A DNA stretch of 40,271 nt, taken from the NCBI GenBank assembly GCA_024235935.1, contig JACKLL010000020.1:1-40271 (forward strand), given 5' to 3'. The notes below the pieces were generated by a model. The model was given only the letters and a program-made list of their open reading frames with translations. It made no database searches and had not been told where the DNA came from. Each line of letters opens with the position of its first letter. Within the stretch, counting starts at the first letter, position 1. Source of the DNA: Rhodoferax sp. (lineage in GTDB: Bacteria > Pseudomonadota > Gammaproteobacteria > Burkholderiales > Burkholderiaceae_C). A program made the position numbers and the translations under genes. Shown one piece after another: positions 15,618 through 24,800 of this stretch.

Positions 15618-16268
15618 ATGCAACAGCTGCATTACTTCCCCGGCAACGCCAGCATGGCGGTGCATATCGCGCTGCAGGAGATCGGTGATCCATTCGCGCT
15701 CGTGCTGGTCGACCGCGACGGCGGTGGACACAAGACGCCCGAATACCTGCGGCTCAATCCGAACGGCCTGATCCCGGTGTTCGTCGACGGTGACCTGGTG
15801 CTGTACGAGTCGGCGGCGATCTGCCTGCATCTGTGCGACAAGGCACCTGCGTCCGGCCTGATGCCCGCAGTCGGTACGGTGGCACGCGCGCACGCCTACA
15901 AGTGGCTGGTATGGATGACCAATACGCTGCAGTCCGCGCTGCTGAGCTATTTCTACCCGGAGCGCTGGATGAACCCGGGCAATGCGGCCGGCGCGGCCGA
16001 GCTCAAGGCCCATGCGCAGGAGCGGGTTGGCGTGCTGCTCGACCAGCTCGACGGCGAACTGGCCCGCCATGGCGGACCCTGGCTGCTCGGCGATGCCTAC
16101 TCGGTGCTCGACGGCTACTGCCTGATGCTGTGCCGCTGGACCCGCAATTTCTCGGCGGCGCCGGCGCGTGAGCGCCAGCATCTGGGGCCGCACATGCGCC
16201 GCGTGCTGGCGCGCCCGGCGGTGCAGCAGGTGTTTGCCACCGAACAGCTGGCCCTGTCCGACATCTGA
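15618..16268 (+). CDS. Glutathione S-transferase family protein
   Basis: A 216-aa protein with the thioredoxin-like GST N-terminal domain (YFPGNASMAVHIALQEIG, then LNPNGLIPVFVDGDLVLYESAAICLHL with the cis-Pro and the Glu-Ser pair that bind glutathione). An all-helical C-terminal domain follows, with WLLGDAYSVLDGYCL (the N-capping motif). AAGGAG lies 11 nt before the ATG, a long spacing. Monocistronic, convergent with the CorA-like gene. Confidence 0.9.
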   Translation: MQQLHYFPGNASMAVHIALQEIGDPFALVLVDRDGGGHKTPEYLRLNPNGLIPVFVDGDLVLYESAAICLHLCDKAPASGLMPAVGTVARAHAYKWLVWMTNTLQSALLSYFYPERWMNPGNAAGAAELKAHAQERVGVLLDQLDGELARHGGPWLLGDAYSVLDGYCLMLCRWTRNFSAAPARERQHLGPHMRRVLARPAVQQVFATEQLALSDI

Positions 16269-16276
16269 GGCTGTAG

Positions 16277-16294
16277 GCGCGCTGCTCAGCGCGC
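16277..16294. terminator. Possible bidirectional hairpin between GST and CorA-like genes
   Basis: A perfect 8-bp stem, GCGCGCTG with CAGCGCGC, around a 2-nt centre, lies between two convergent genes and overlaps the stop codon of the CorA-like gene. No U-run follows on either side, so it is at best a weak terminator. Confidence 0.35.
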
Positions 16295-17395
16295 AGTTCG
16301 CGCCAGGTAGCGCTTGCGCCAGAACACGCCCACCAGGCCTGCGGCCAGCAACGTCATCGTGCCGATGGTCCACCAGATGCCGGCCTGGCGGTGCACCAGC
16401 GGCAGGAAGTCGAAGTTCATGCCGAAGAAGCCGGTGATCAGGTTCAGCGGCAGGAACACTGCCGTGAGCACGGTCAGCGTGCGCATGATCTCGTTGGTCC
16501 GGTGGCCTTGTGCGCTGAAGTGCATCTGCACCGTGGTCTCGGCGTTCTGCTCGAGGCGGCGCACATGCCGCACCACCCGTTCGATGTGTTCGAGCACGTC
16601 GCGGCTGCGGACCTTGAGCAGGTCGTGTTCGCGCTGCCCGGCCTGCGTGTCCGCCGGCGGCCAGGTCTCGAGTGCGGCCGTCCAGTCCTGGATCGCCGTG
16701 CGCTGGTCTTCGGCGACGTCGTCCAGCGCATGCAGGGCCAGCCGGGCGTCGAGCAGCGCACTCCAGTTCGTGAAGCGGGCGTTCGGCGCCAGCAGCTCGG
16801 CCTGCCAGTGGTCGAGCTGGCGCGACAGCTCGCGCCGCAGATCCAGATAGCGGTCGACGATCTGGCTCACGATGCGCAGCATCAGGTCGGCGGCACTGGT
16901 CGGGATGCGCGAGCCGTTGTCGCGCAAGGATTCGGCCGTGCCGGAGAGCAGCCGCTGCGCATAGGCGTCGCGCACCGCACAGTCGACCGGATGCACGCTG
17001 AGCAGCACGTTGTCGAACACGGCGAAACCGACCGGACTGGTGTCGATGCGTCGCAGGATGGGTGGCCCGGTGCGACGGGCCGGCGCGGAGGACTCGGTGC
17101 CCGCCGGGGCGGCTTCGCCGGCCGCCGTCGCGCTGGCCAGGCGCCGGAACACCAGCAGGTCGTATTGGGCGGTGTAGTCGTAGTGCGACGGCAACTGGGC
17201 GTTGAGCAGGTCGCTGACGTGCAGGTCCACCAGCTGGATGCCGCACAGGGTCTGCAGCGTGGCCTGAATCGCCCCCTGCTCGGTGTCGAACTCGGCGCGG
17301 CTGCAGGAAATCCAGACGGTGCTCTGCGGTGCGACCGCGGCCGGCAATTGCCCGATTTCCTGGACGCCGGTCGGACCGATCTGAAACACACGCAT
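16286..17395 (-). CDS. CorA-family divalent cation transporter (ZntB-like)
   Basis: A 369-aa protein. The large N-terminal cytoplasmic domain ends in a long helix (residues about 230-305), followed by two membrane spans and the pore motif GMN in GFFGMNFDFLP near residue 325. The helical segment RTNEIMRTLTVLTAVFLPLNLITG is typical of CorA. The family carries Mg2+, Co2+ or Zn2+; which ion is transported here cannot be told. GGGGGAA precedes the ATG at 17395. Divergent from the glycine-zipper protein gene. Confidence 0.9.
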   Translation of the reverse strand: MRVFQIGPTGVQEIGQLPAAVAPQSTVWISCSRAEFDTEQGAIQATLQTLCGIQLVDLHVSDLLNAQLPSHYDYTAQYDLLVFRRLASATAAGEAAPAGTESSAPARRTGPPILRRIDTSPVGFAVFDNVLLSVHPVDCAVRDAYAQRLLSGTAESLRDNGSRIPTSAADLMLRIVSQIVDRYLDLRRELSRQLDHWQAELLAPNARFTNWSALLDARLALHALDDVAEDQRTAIQDWTAALETWPPADTQAGQREHDLLKVRSRDVLEHIERVVRHVRRLEQNAETTVQMHFSAQGHRTNEIMRTLTVLTAVFLPLNLITGFFGMNFDFLPLVHRQAGIWWTIGTMTLLAAGLVGVFWRKRYLARTAR

Positions 17396-17564
17396 ACCGT
17401 TCCCCCGGGAATGGATCCGGCCGGGTCGACAACTGGACACGGCCTTGATGCCGATTCTGCCTTGCTTCGATGCCGCGGCAGAATGTGCACTTTGGCCCTT
17501 GTCCTCGCGCGGCGCCGCGCTAATATGGCGGTGGACAGTGTCGTCCGACGCAGGATGCAGACCT

Positions 17565-18632
17565 ATGAAATTTTTTCGACGCCAAGCTTTCTTCCTGTTG
17601 ATGCTGGTTGCCGGCTTGCTGCCGGCGGGGGCTGCGCTGGCGCAGACCGGTGCGGCCGTGATCCGCAGTCTTTCGGTGGACCAGGTGGCGCAGCTGTCGC
17701 CGGGTACCGAGCTGATATTCCGTGCCGCCGGCAGCGCCGGCGGGCAATTGGTGCTCGACATCGACGGATTGAGCAACCAGCTGGGCCTGGCCGAAGTCAG
17801 TCCGGGCAGCTATGCCGGTGCCTACACCATCAGCATCCGCGACAAGATTCCGTTCGACGCCAAGGTCCGGGCGACCCTCAAGGTCGGCAGCGCGCAGGTC
17901 TCGGCCATGCTCGGGCAGACGCTGCTGACGCCGGCGGAACATGCGCGCATGGTGGCGGCGACGGCGCCGGTGCCGGTAGTGCCGCAGATCAGCCGGATCG
18001 AGACGCGGACCACCGGAGCGTATTCGGGTGGTCACGAGCTGAGCTTCATCGTCGACGGCACGCCCGGCGCAACGGCACAGGTCTCGCTGGACGGCGGGCG
18101 CAGCCAGATCGCACTCGCCGAGGAGCGCAGCGGGCGTTACACCGGGCGCTACACCGTGAAGACCAGCGACCAGTTCTCCGCCACCACACCGGTGGTCGTG
18201 ACGCTGGCCGTGGCCGACAAGACCGTGCGGGCGGCGAAGAATCTGGCACCGGGGGCCACGGCCCAGACGGCGCAGGCGGCACCGCCCGAGCCGGCGTGCG
18301 AGGCCTGTGGCGTGGTGGTCTCGGTGAAGAAGGTCAAGGTCAAGGGCCAATCCAACTACATCGGTGCCATTGCCGGCGGTGTAGGCGGAGCCGCGCTGGG
18401 CAACCAGGTCGGCAAGGGTGATGGCAAGACGGTGGCCACCATTCTGGGGGCTGTCGGCGGCGCCTTTGCCGGGCGCGAGATCGAAAAGCAGGTCAAGTCG
18501 GACTACCGCTATGACGTGGTGGTGCGCCTGGACAACGGCAGCAGCCGCACGCTGAGCTACGCGAGCGATCCGGGGCTGGCATCGGGTGCCAAGGTGCAGG
18601 TGGTTGGCGACGCGCTGCAGCTGCGCCCCTGA
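17565..18632 (+). CDS. Glycine-zipper 2TM envelope protein with two repeated domains
   Basis: A 355-aa protein. The signal peptide MKFFRRQAFFLLMLVAGLLP ends in AALAQ. Two related domains of about 80 residues follow (about 35-120 and 145-230), each with the pattern E-L-x-F, Gly-rich turn, LAE-x-x-x-G-x-Y-x-G-x-YT and a TL-V strand. Next come a CEAC motif and then a glycine-zipper pair of membrane-like segments (IGAIAGGVGGAALGNQVG and ATILGAVGGAFAGREIEKQ), as in SlyB/17-kDa antigen proteins. The final part resembles the C-terminus of that family. There is no lipobox cysteine at the signal-peptide end. Function unknown, probably envelope integrity. Confidence 0.75.
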   Translation: MKFFRRQAFFLLMLVAGLLPAGAALAQTGAAVIRSLSVDQVAQLSPGTELIFRAAGSAGGQLVLDIDGLSNQLGLAEVSPGSYAGAYTISIRDKIPFDAKVRATLKVGSAQVSAMLGQTLLTPAEHARMVAATAPVPVVPQISRIETRTTGAYSGGHELSFIVDGTPGATAQVSLDGGRSQIALAEERSGRYTGRYTVKTSDQFSATTPVVVTLAVADKTVRAAKNLAPGATAQTAQAAPPEPACEACGVVVSVKKVKVKGQSNYIGAIAGGVGGAALGNQVGKGDGKTVATILGAVGGAFAGREIEKQVKSDYRYDVVVRLDNGSSRTLSYASDPGLASGAKVQVVGDALQLRP

Positions 18633-18710
18633 CGCAGCATCTCCGGCGGCAGGCCGCAACCCGCGGCCGGCCAGTGCCGCCCCGATCGCACGTGGCCGGC
18701 GTGCGCCGAT

Positions 18711-20408
18711 TCAGAAGCGGGCGGTCAGGTTCACGTGCAGCTTGTTGTCCCCGGCGCGCGGCATGGCCGGATTCGCCGGTGTCGCGAGAACACTGCCCGT
18801 GACGATGCGGCCCCATTCGGCCGACAGCGCGAAGGTGCCGCGGCTGTAGCGCAGACCGAGTCCGACGCTGGCCAGGTGGTCGCTGGCGGGTTTGTTGGTC
18901 GCGTTCGGGTTGTTGTTGCGCAGCCAGCCGGCATCGACGAATCCGAGCAGCCGCAGACCCGGCTGCAGCTCCGGCGTATTCACCTCCAGGGAGGCGAACA
19001 GGCCACGATCACCCGAGATCGGGCGCTCCGAGGTGCCGCGCACGCTCGACGCACCGCCCAGGCCGAGTTGCTCGCCGGCAATCAGTGCGTCTGCACTGTA
19101 CTGGAACTGCCCGCGCGCCGACCACAGCCAGCCGTCGCTCAGGATGCCGAGGTAGTTCGCGTTGGCGCGCAGCGCGGTGAAGCGGGTCTGCGTGATGCGC
19201 GGATCTTCGCTCTGGTAGGCCGACAGATTGTTGCCGTTGCCGCCTCCGAGGTTATGTGCCAGGTCGACGTTGTAGCCCCAGATCGCGGTGCTCCGTTCGA
19301 CCCGTGCCGCGTAGGAGATCGTCAACGGGCGGCTGCGCCGGACCTGCTGGCCCGGGACCGGCACGCCTGATATTTCGGTGATGTCGTAACGCTTGTCGTC
19401 CAGCGCCAGCGTCACGTAGCTGCGATAGCCGCCGTCGGGCGGCAGGTAGTGGCTGTAGTTCAGCCCCATGGTCTGGCCCGCGCCGGTACTGGTGAACGCG
19501 CCGTAGTTGCCGACCACGGTGGAGCGGGTATAGCTTGCGCCGACGACACCGCCGGCGCGGTAGACCGGGATCCGGTAGTTCAGGCCGAGCTGGCGCACGT
19601 CGCCGGTGCGCTCGATCGAGGTGGTGTAGGCCCCGACGAACTGGTGGTCCAGGTTGAACAGGTTGGAGTGCCCGCCGGAGACGGTCAGCCGGTCCCGCCC
19701 AGTCTCGCGTGCGCCGGTGTTGGCCAGGCTGGTCGCGAAATTCCAGGGCTGAGCTTCCTTGACGACGATGCGTGCGTCGATCCGGTCGGCCACTTCCGAT
19801 TCCTTGAGCGCGATCTGTATCTGCTTGCCCTGGCTTTCGTTGGCAATCGCGGTCTGCACCGCCAGCGTCTTGAAGTTCGGCGCCTGGCCTTCGACCAGCT
19901 CCGGAACGCTGGCGCGGATATTGGCTTCGTCGAAGCGCTGCAGGCCATCGATCGTGACCTTGCCGATGGTGAACTTGACGATGTCCAGCCGAACCGCATC
20001 GCCGACTGCCTGCGGTGGCAGCACCACGCGGTGCAGGCCGAAGCCGCGCTCCTTGAGTGCCGCTTCCAGCGCGGAGGTGGCCTTCTGCAGCGTTTCGATG
20101 GTGGCATCGTTGCGCAGGAAGGGCGCCAGGATACGCACCGTCTCGCCTTCGGGCAGCGGGTTGTCGCCCATGACGTCGAAGCCGCGGATCGTGAACACCG
20201 GCCTGGCTGGCGGATCGCTCATGGGCTGCTGGGCCGCAACGTGGGTCTGGGCCAGTACCAGCGCCATCGCCAGCATGCACAGCCGCAGCGGGCGCCGCTC
20301 CGGGTCCGATACCGTGCGCAGGAGCTGTGCCTGTGCGGATCGGCCGGCGCCGTCGGTGAACCTGGACATCGGGTGGCGCGCGCTGGTGTGGATAGGGTTC
20401 ATCGACAT
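18711..20408 (-). CDS. TpsB, ShlB/FhaC/HecB-family outer-membrane transporter
   Basis: A 565-aa protein. A signal peptide near residues 40-60 (LCMLAMALVLAQTHVAA) is followed by a POTRA region (FTIRGFDVMGDNPLPEGETV, then IGKVTIDGLQRF) and a 16-strand barrel. The conserved VRG(T) motif is in SSVRGTSERPISGDRGLF and the F-D-x-G motif in LLGFVDAGW. It ends in Phe (VNLTARF), as expected for BAM-inserted barrels. It secretes the TpsA protein encoded at the start of the operon. The ATG at 20408 overlaps the upstream stop by 10 nt, exactly as at the upstream junction; an ATG at 20402 is also possible. There is no Shine-Dalgarno, so coupling is likely. Confidence 0.9.
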   Translation of the reverse strand: MSMNPIHTSARHPMSRFTDGAGRSAQAQLLRTVSDPERRPLRLCMLAMALVLAQTHVAAQQPMSDPPARPVFTIRGFDVMGDNPLPEGETVRILAPFLRNDATIETLQKATSALEAALKERGFGLHRVVLPPQAVGDAVRLDIVKFTIGKVTIDGLQRFDEANIRASVPELVEGQAPNFKTLAVQTAIANESQGKQIQIALKESEVADRIDARIVVKEAQPWNFATSLANTGARETGRDRLTVSGGHSNLFNLDHQFVGAYTTSIERTGDVRQLGLNYRIPVYRAGGVVGASYTRSTVVGNYGAFTSTGAGQTMGLNYSHYLPPDGGYRSYVTLALDDKRYDITEISGVPVPGQQVRRSRPLTISYAARVERSTAIWGYNVDLAHNLGGGNGNNLSAYQSEDPRITQTRFTALRANANYLGILSDGWLWSARGQFQYSADALIAGEQLGLGGASSVRGTSERPISGDRGLFASLEVNTPELQPGLRLLGFVDAGWLRNNNPNATNKPASDHLASVGLGLRYSRGTFALSAEWGRIVTGSVLATPANPAMPRAGDNKLHVNLTARF

Positions 20409-21847
20409 ACGTTGGCCGGGCGGTTGGTGGTCTCGCTCAGAATGCTTTGCAGCAGCGGGTTGGCGCTGTCGGGCTTCGGTGTGCGGTCGAACTCCAGGAA
20501 CAGCGGCGTCAGCAGCGGACGCACCGTGGCGCCGTTCAGCGCGGCAAAGCCGGTCTCGCCCTTGCCCAGTTGCAGCGTCTCGCTGCTGGTGGTGATCTCG
20601 ATGTGGCCATCGCGCACGAACACGTACAGGCCTTGTTCGTCGGCCGGCATCGCGGCGCTGGAGAACAGCTGGTCGGTGTTGACCGGAACGGTGTCGGGGC
20701 GCGGCAGGTCTTCCAGGAAGGGGGCGCTGATGGCGCGCATGCCGGTGCTGCTGACGAACAGGCCCTGCCCTGCGTTCAGCGTCTGCAGTGCCGTCTGGCC
20801 GGCCGTGCCGAAGGCGCCGGTGGGTTCGACCTCGATCGTGCCCAGCCAGGTGTAGAAGTTGCAGGCCTCGTCGCAGGACACATCCAGGCCCGTGCCCCGG
20901 ATGCCGATCGTCGCCGTCGGTGTCGCAAAGCCCACGTTGCGGTTGTTGGCCTTGCCGATCAGCCCGGTCAGTGCCCGCATCGACCCGCGCAGCAGCGACA
21001 TCAGGAAGCGACCTTCGGACGGGTTCTTGTCGTCGAACACGAAACTGTCGACCTTGAACCGGGTGGCGGCGCCCAGCGTCAGGCGGCTTTCGTCGCGAAA
21101 CGCCAGCACGGCCTGGGCGGCGGGGCTGGTCTCCACGGTGTCGCCGGGGTAGACGGCAGCACCGTTGACCAGACGGCGCCGCTGGCCTTCGGTGTCGAGG
21201 GCGTGGATTTCGCCACGAACGCCGACCAGCTTGGCGCTGGCCTTGACCGCGTTGGCACGCGGCTGCTGCGGTACGCGCGCCGACTCGGCCGCACATTCGC
21301 CCTCGCACAGCCGCGCATCGAAATCGGTGCCGCGGATGCCGACCGTCGCGGTCTTGGTACGCAGCTTGGCGGCCTCGGGTGCGTTCTTGGAAATCAGGCC
21401 CGTGATCGCGCGCAGGCCGCCGGCGAACAGCGACAGCAGCATGTTGTTGTCGGGTGCATTCGGCCTGAAGCGGTAGCTGTCGATCACCATGTCGGTTCCC
21501 GGGCGCAGCGTCATGCGGGTGCCGTCCTGCATCCGGATGATGGCGGAACCGCCGCCGGAGGTGCTGAGCGTGTCGCCTTCGCGGAACTCCAGACCCTTGC
21601 CCAGGATGCGGGCGTTCTGGCCCGGCGACTGGGCGTAACCGACGCCACGCGCGAACTCCACCTGACCGACGGGTTCCGAAGAGGTCTGGGCCAACGTGGC
21701 CGCGCCAGTGAACAGCCCGCAGCACAGGCATGCCGCGCGGGCCACTGTGCGCCACACCGGGCCGAGGTGCCGTGCCGTGGCGCGTGGCAGCATGCGCGTG
21801 ACCGGCCGTGCTGGATCGGTCGCCGTGTGTACCGGGCTCAACGGCAT
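20399..21847 (-). CDS. Secreted protein with two FecR domains, in TPS operon
   Basis: A 482-aa protein. A signal-like segment (about residues 31-54, ending TLAQ) is followed by two FecR-like beta domains, roughly 58-185 and 208-340. Each ends in GIRGT followed by a CxxxC (Cys181/185 and Cys325/329). Unlike the FecR anti-sigma regulators it has no membrane span after the signal and no N-terminal sigma-binding domain, so it is probably periplasmic or surface-associated. FecR-domain proteins are often found between TpsA and TpsB genes in betaproteobacteria. GAGGAGG precedes the ATG, which overlaps the tpsA stop by 10 nt. It ends NVCR. Role unknown; a secretion or surface-assembly partner is likely. 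Confidence 0.85.
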   Translation of the reverse strand: MPLSPVHTATDPARPVTRMLPRATARHLGPVWRTVARAACLCCGLFTGAATLAQTSSEPVGQVEFARGVGYAQSPGQNARILGKGLEFREGDTLSTSGGGSAIIRMQDGTRMTLRPGTDMVIDSYRFRPNAPDNNMLLSLFAGGLRAITGLISKNAPEAAKLRTKTATVGIRGTDFDARLCEGECAAESARVPQQPRANAVKASAKLVGVRGEIHALDTEGQRRRLVNGAAVYPGDTVETSPAAQAVLAFRDESRLTLGAATRFKVDSFVFDDKNPSEGRFLMSLLRGSMRALTGLIGKANNRNVGFATPTATIGIRGTGLDVSCDEACNFYTWLGTIEVEPTGAFGTAGQTALQTLNAGQGLFVSSTGMRAISAPFLEDLPRPDTVPVNTDQLFSSAAMPADEQGLYVFVRDGHIEITTSSETLQLGKGETGFAALNGATVRPLLTPLFLEFDRTPKPDSANPLLQSILSETTNRPANVCR

Positions 21848-24800
21848 ACTTCCTCCTCGCTCACGAGGTCGTCGAGGAACTTGCGCCGGAGATTGCCATC
21901 GGCATCGAGCTCCAGCAGATCACCGAGCTGGCCGTCGACGGCCTGCTGGAACAGATCGAGAAAGGTCACCAGAATGTCGCCCGGCGCCTGCAGTGAACTG
22001 GACAGGACGGTGGGCGGTGGCGCCACCGCCACGCCCCCGACCGTGTACAGGATGGGTGGGTTGTTGGTGATGGCCAGAGGTCCGTAGGTCATGCCGGTGC
22101 CGGCGGCTGCCGTGACGCCGTTGGCGCCGAATACGGCGAAGTTCTGCACCATCGCAGCCCCTGCCAGCAGGTCGACCATGTTGCCGGCGACCAGCGGGCC
22201 GTTGAGGGTCAGGTTGCCGGCGCTGGTGAGGTTGCTGGCGGTGAGCATGATGTCGCCGCCCGCTAACACGCCGCCAGCCCCGATGGTCAACGGGCTGTTG
22301 GCCGTGATGCTGACGTTTCCGTTCGGCGCCGTGACGGCCCCTGCGGTGCTGATGCCGCCGGTGTTGACGATATCGATGTTGCCACCGGCATTGGCGACGG
22401 TGTTGATCAGCAGGGGGCCGGTGCCCACGAACACGATGTCGCCGCTACCACTGTTGCCGGCCGTCCATGCGCCCACCTGGTTGCCGCTGCTGGTGAGGCT
22501 GGTGCCGGCCAGCGATGCGGTCACCAGCGTGCTGGCCACGATGGGCCCGCTCTGGCCGATGGCGCCGGTGGGCGCGGCCAGCGCGACCAACGGCGCATTC
22601 AGATTGGCCACGGTGAGATTGCCGCTGCTCTGGTTGATGCTGATCGTCCCCATGGAAATTGCACCACCGGTCTGCAGGAAACTGTCGCTGACACTCAAGG
22701 TGCCGGCACCGGACAGAAGGCCGCCGCTCTGGCTGTAGCTTGCGGTCTGCAGCAGGCTGCCGATCTGCAGGTTGCCGCCGGTGACGCTGATCGGGCGTGC
22801 ACTGTTCAGGCTTTGCAGGCTGGTGGTGCCGGCGGCCGCGTCGAACACGACGCTGCCGGCACCCGCTGGAATCGTCACCGACTGCACGTTGCCCAGGTCC
22901 GGGACCACGCCGCCGACCCAGTTGGACGGGTTGGTCCAGGACGTGTCGGCGCTGCCGGTCCAGGTGGCGGCGGCCAATGCCGTGATGCTGCTGTTCAGGT
23001 TGTTGACGTAACTCACGCTGTAGTTGCTGCCGCTGTTGCCGTCATTGACGCTGACGCCGGCGACGCTGACCGTCTTGCCGGTACCGACGTTCTTGTCGAG
23101 GAAGTTGAAGCTGCCGCCGACCAGGCTGTCGCCGCCGAACAGGCTGCCGCTGGTCACCACCGGAGCGCCGACCGCACTGGTTGTTCCGTCATAGGACTTG
23201 CTGATGTCGCTGGTGCCGACGGTCAGGCTGGCTGGCGTGATGGTCCCGACCGCACCGGTGACCGGGCCGCCGGCGACGGCATACCCGTATACCGGCGCGC
23301 TGCCGTCCACCGCAGAGACCGAGATACCGCCGGGCGCCAGCGTGACGGTCTTGGCGGTTCCGACATGGCGCGTGTCGTAGGTTCCGGTGCTGGGGCCGGA
23401 GACCGACACCACGTCGCCGGCCAGGGCGCCGGAGACCGAGAGGTTGCCGGCGGACACGGTTGCCGTATCGGAGCCATCGTAGGTCTTGGTGATGGTGCCG
23501 CCGAGCAGTGCCGTGACGGTCGGCGCCAGTGTGTACAGGAATCCGTTTCCGGTGCCCAGTACCGTACCGCCGAATGCGACGTTGTACTGCTTGAAGTCAT
23601 AGACCAGACCGCCGCGGGTATCGAGCCCGGGGTCGGTGGAGAACACCAGCCAGCGGCCGGCACCAGCCACGTTCAGCGCGCCGGCACCGGTGCTGTTGGT
23701 GAAGCTGCTGCCCGCGTCGATCTTCAGGCTGTCGCCGCTGGTGGCGCTGGCGCTGATCGAGCCCGCCTCGCCCGACGAGGTGTTGATGCTGACGCCGGAG
23801 CTGGCCTGCAGGCGCACCGTGCCGCCGATGATGCTGTTGCCCACGGTGGCGGTCGCGGCGTCGATGTTCACCGCGCCCAGGGTGCGGATCGCGGTTTCGC
23901 CCGCCGTGCCGCCGGACAGGCTGAAGTCGCCACCCGCCGTGATGCTGATATCGCCCGCAGCCATACTGCTGAGCGGGCTGCCGATGCGCGCACCGGAGCC
24001 CAGGCCACTGCCGGGGTTGAGCGAGACGTCGCCGCCTGCGACGACGGTGATGTTCGTCGGCTGGCCGCCCACGGTGTTCGAGCCCAGCGCCACGCCAGCG
24101 ACGCTGCCCCCTGTCAGGGTCAGGTTGTTGCCGACATTCAGCACCAGGTTGGTCGGGCCGGGGGCTCCGCTGCCGAGGCCACCGATGCGCGAGCCACCGC
24201 CCGACGTACCGTCCAGGCTGGTGGCCGAGCCGCCGCCGGTCAGCGAGACGTCGCCGGTGGCCGTGATGGCCTGGTTGGCTCCGATGATGCCGGCAAAGTT
24301 TTCCTGGCCGGTCGCTCCGGCCAGCAGCGTGATGTTGCCTGCCAGGATCGTCTGCACAGCAGAAACACCGTTGGCGCGGATGTCGGCAAAGTTGCCGTTC
24401 AGATCGGCGCCGCCGCTGGCGCCACCGGTGATGCTCAGTTCTGCATCGCCCGAGATCGTCTGGTTCCCATTGACAGCCTGGATGCGGGCGAAGTTGTTGC
24501 TGGCCCCTGTGCCGCCGGTCAGTGTCAGCGCGCCGCCGGTCGTGAACCCGATGGTCTGGGATGTGCCGTAGGCTTGCAGCCGGGCCAGATTGGTGACGCC
24601 ACTGCCCCCGAAAAGATCGAGACTGCCAGTGCCTTCCAGCGTGACCGTCTGGGTGGCGCCCAGTCCGGTGGAGGCGGAGCCTTGTCGGATCTGCGCCAGG
24701 TTCTCGGTGCCACCCGTACCGCCGGTGAGCGTGATGCCGGAAGCGCTGATGACCTGGTTACCGACGTCGGCGCCGATCAGCGCGCGATTGCCTTCGTTGG

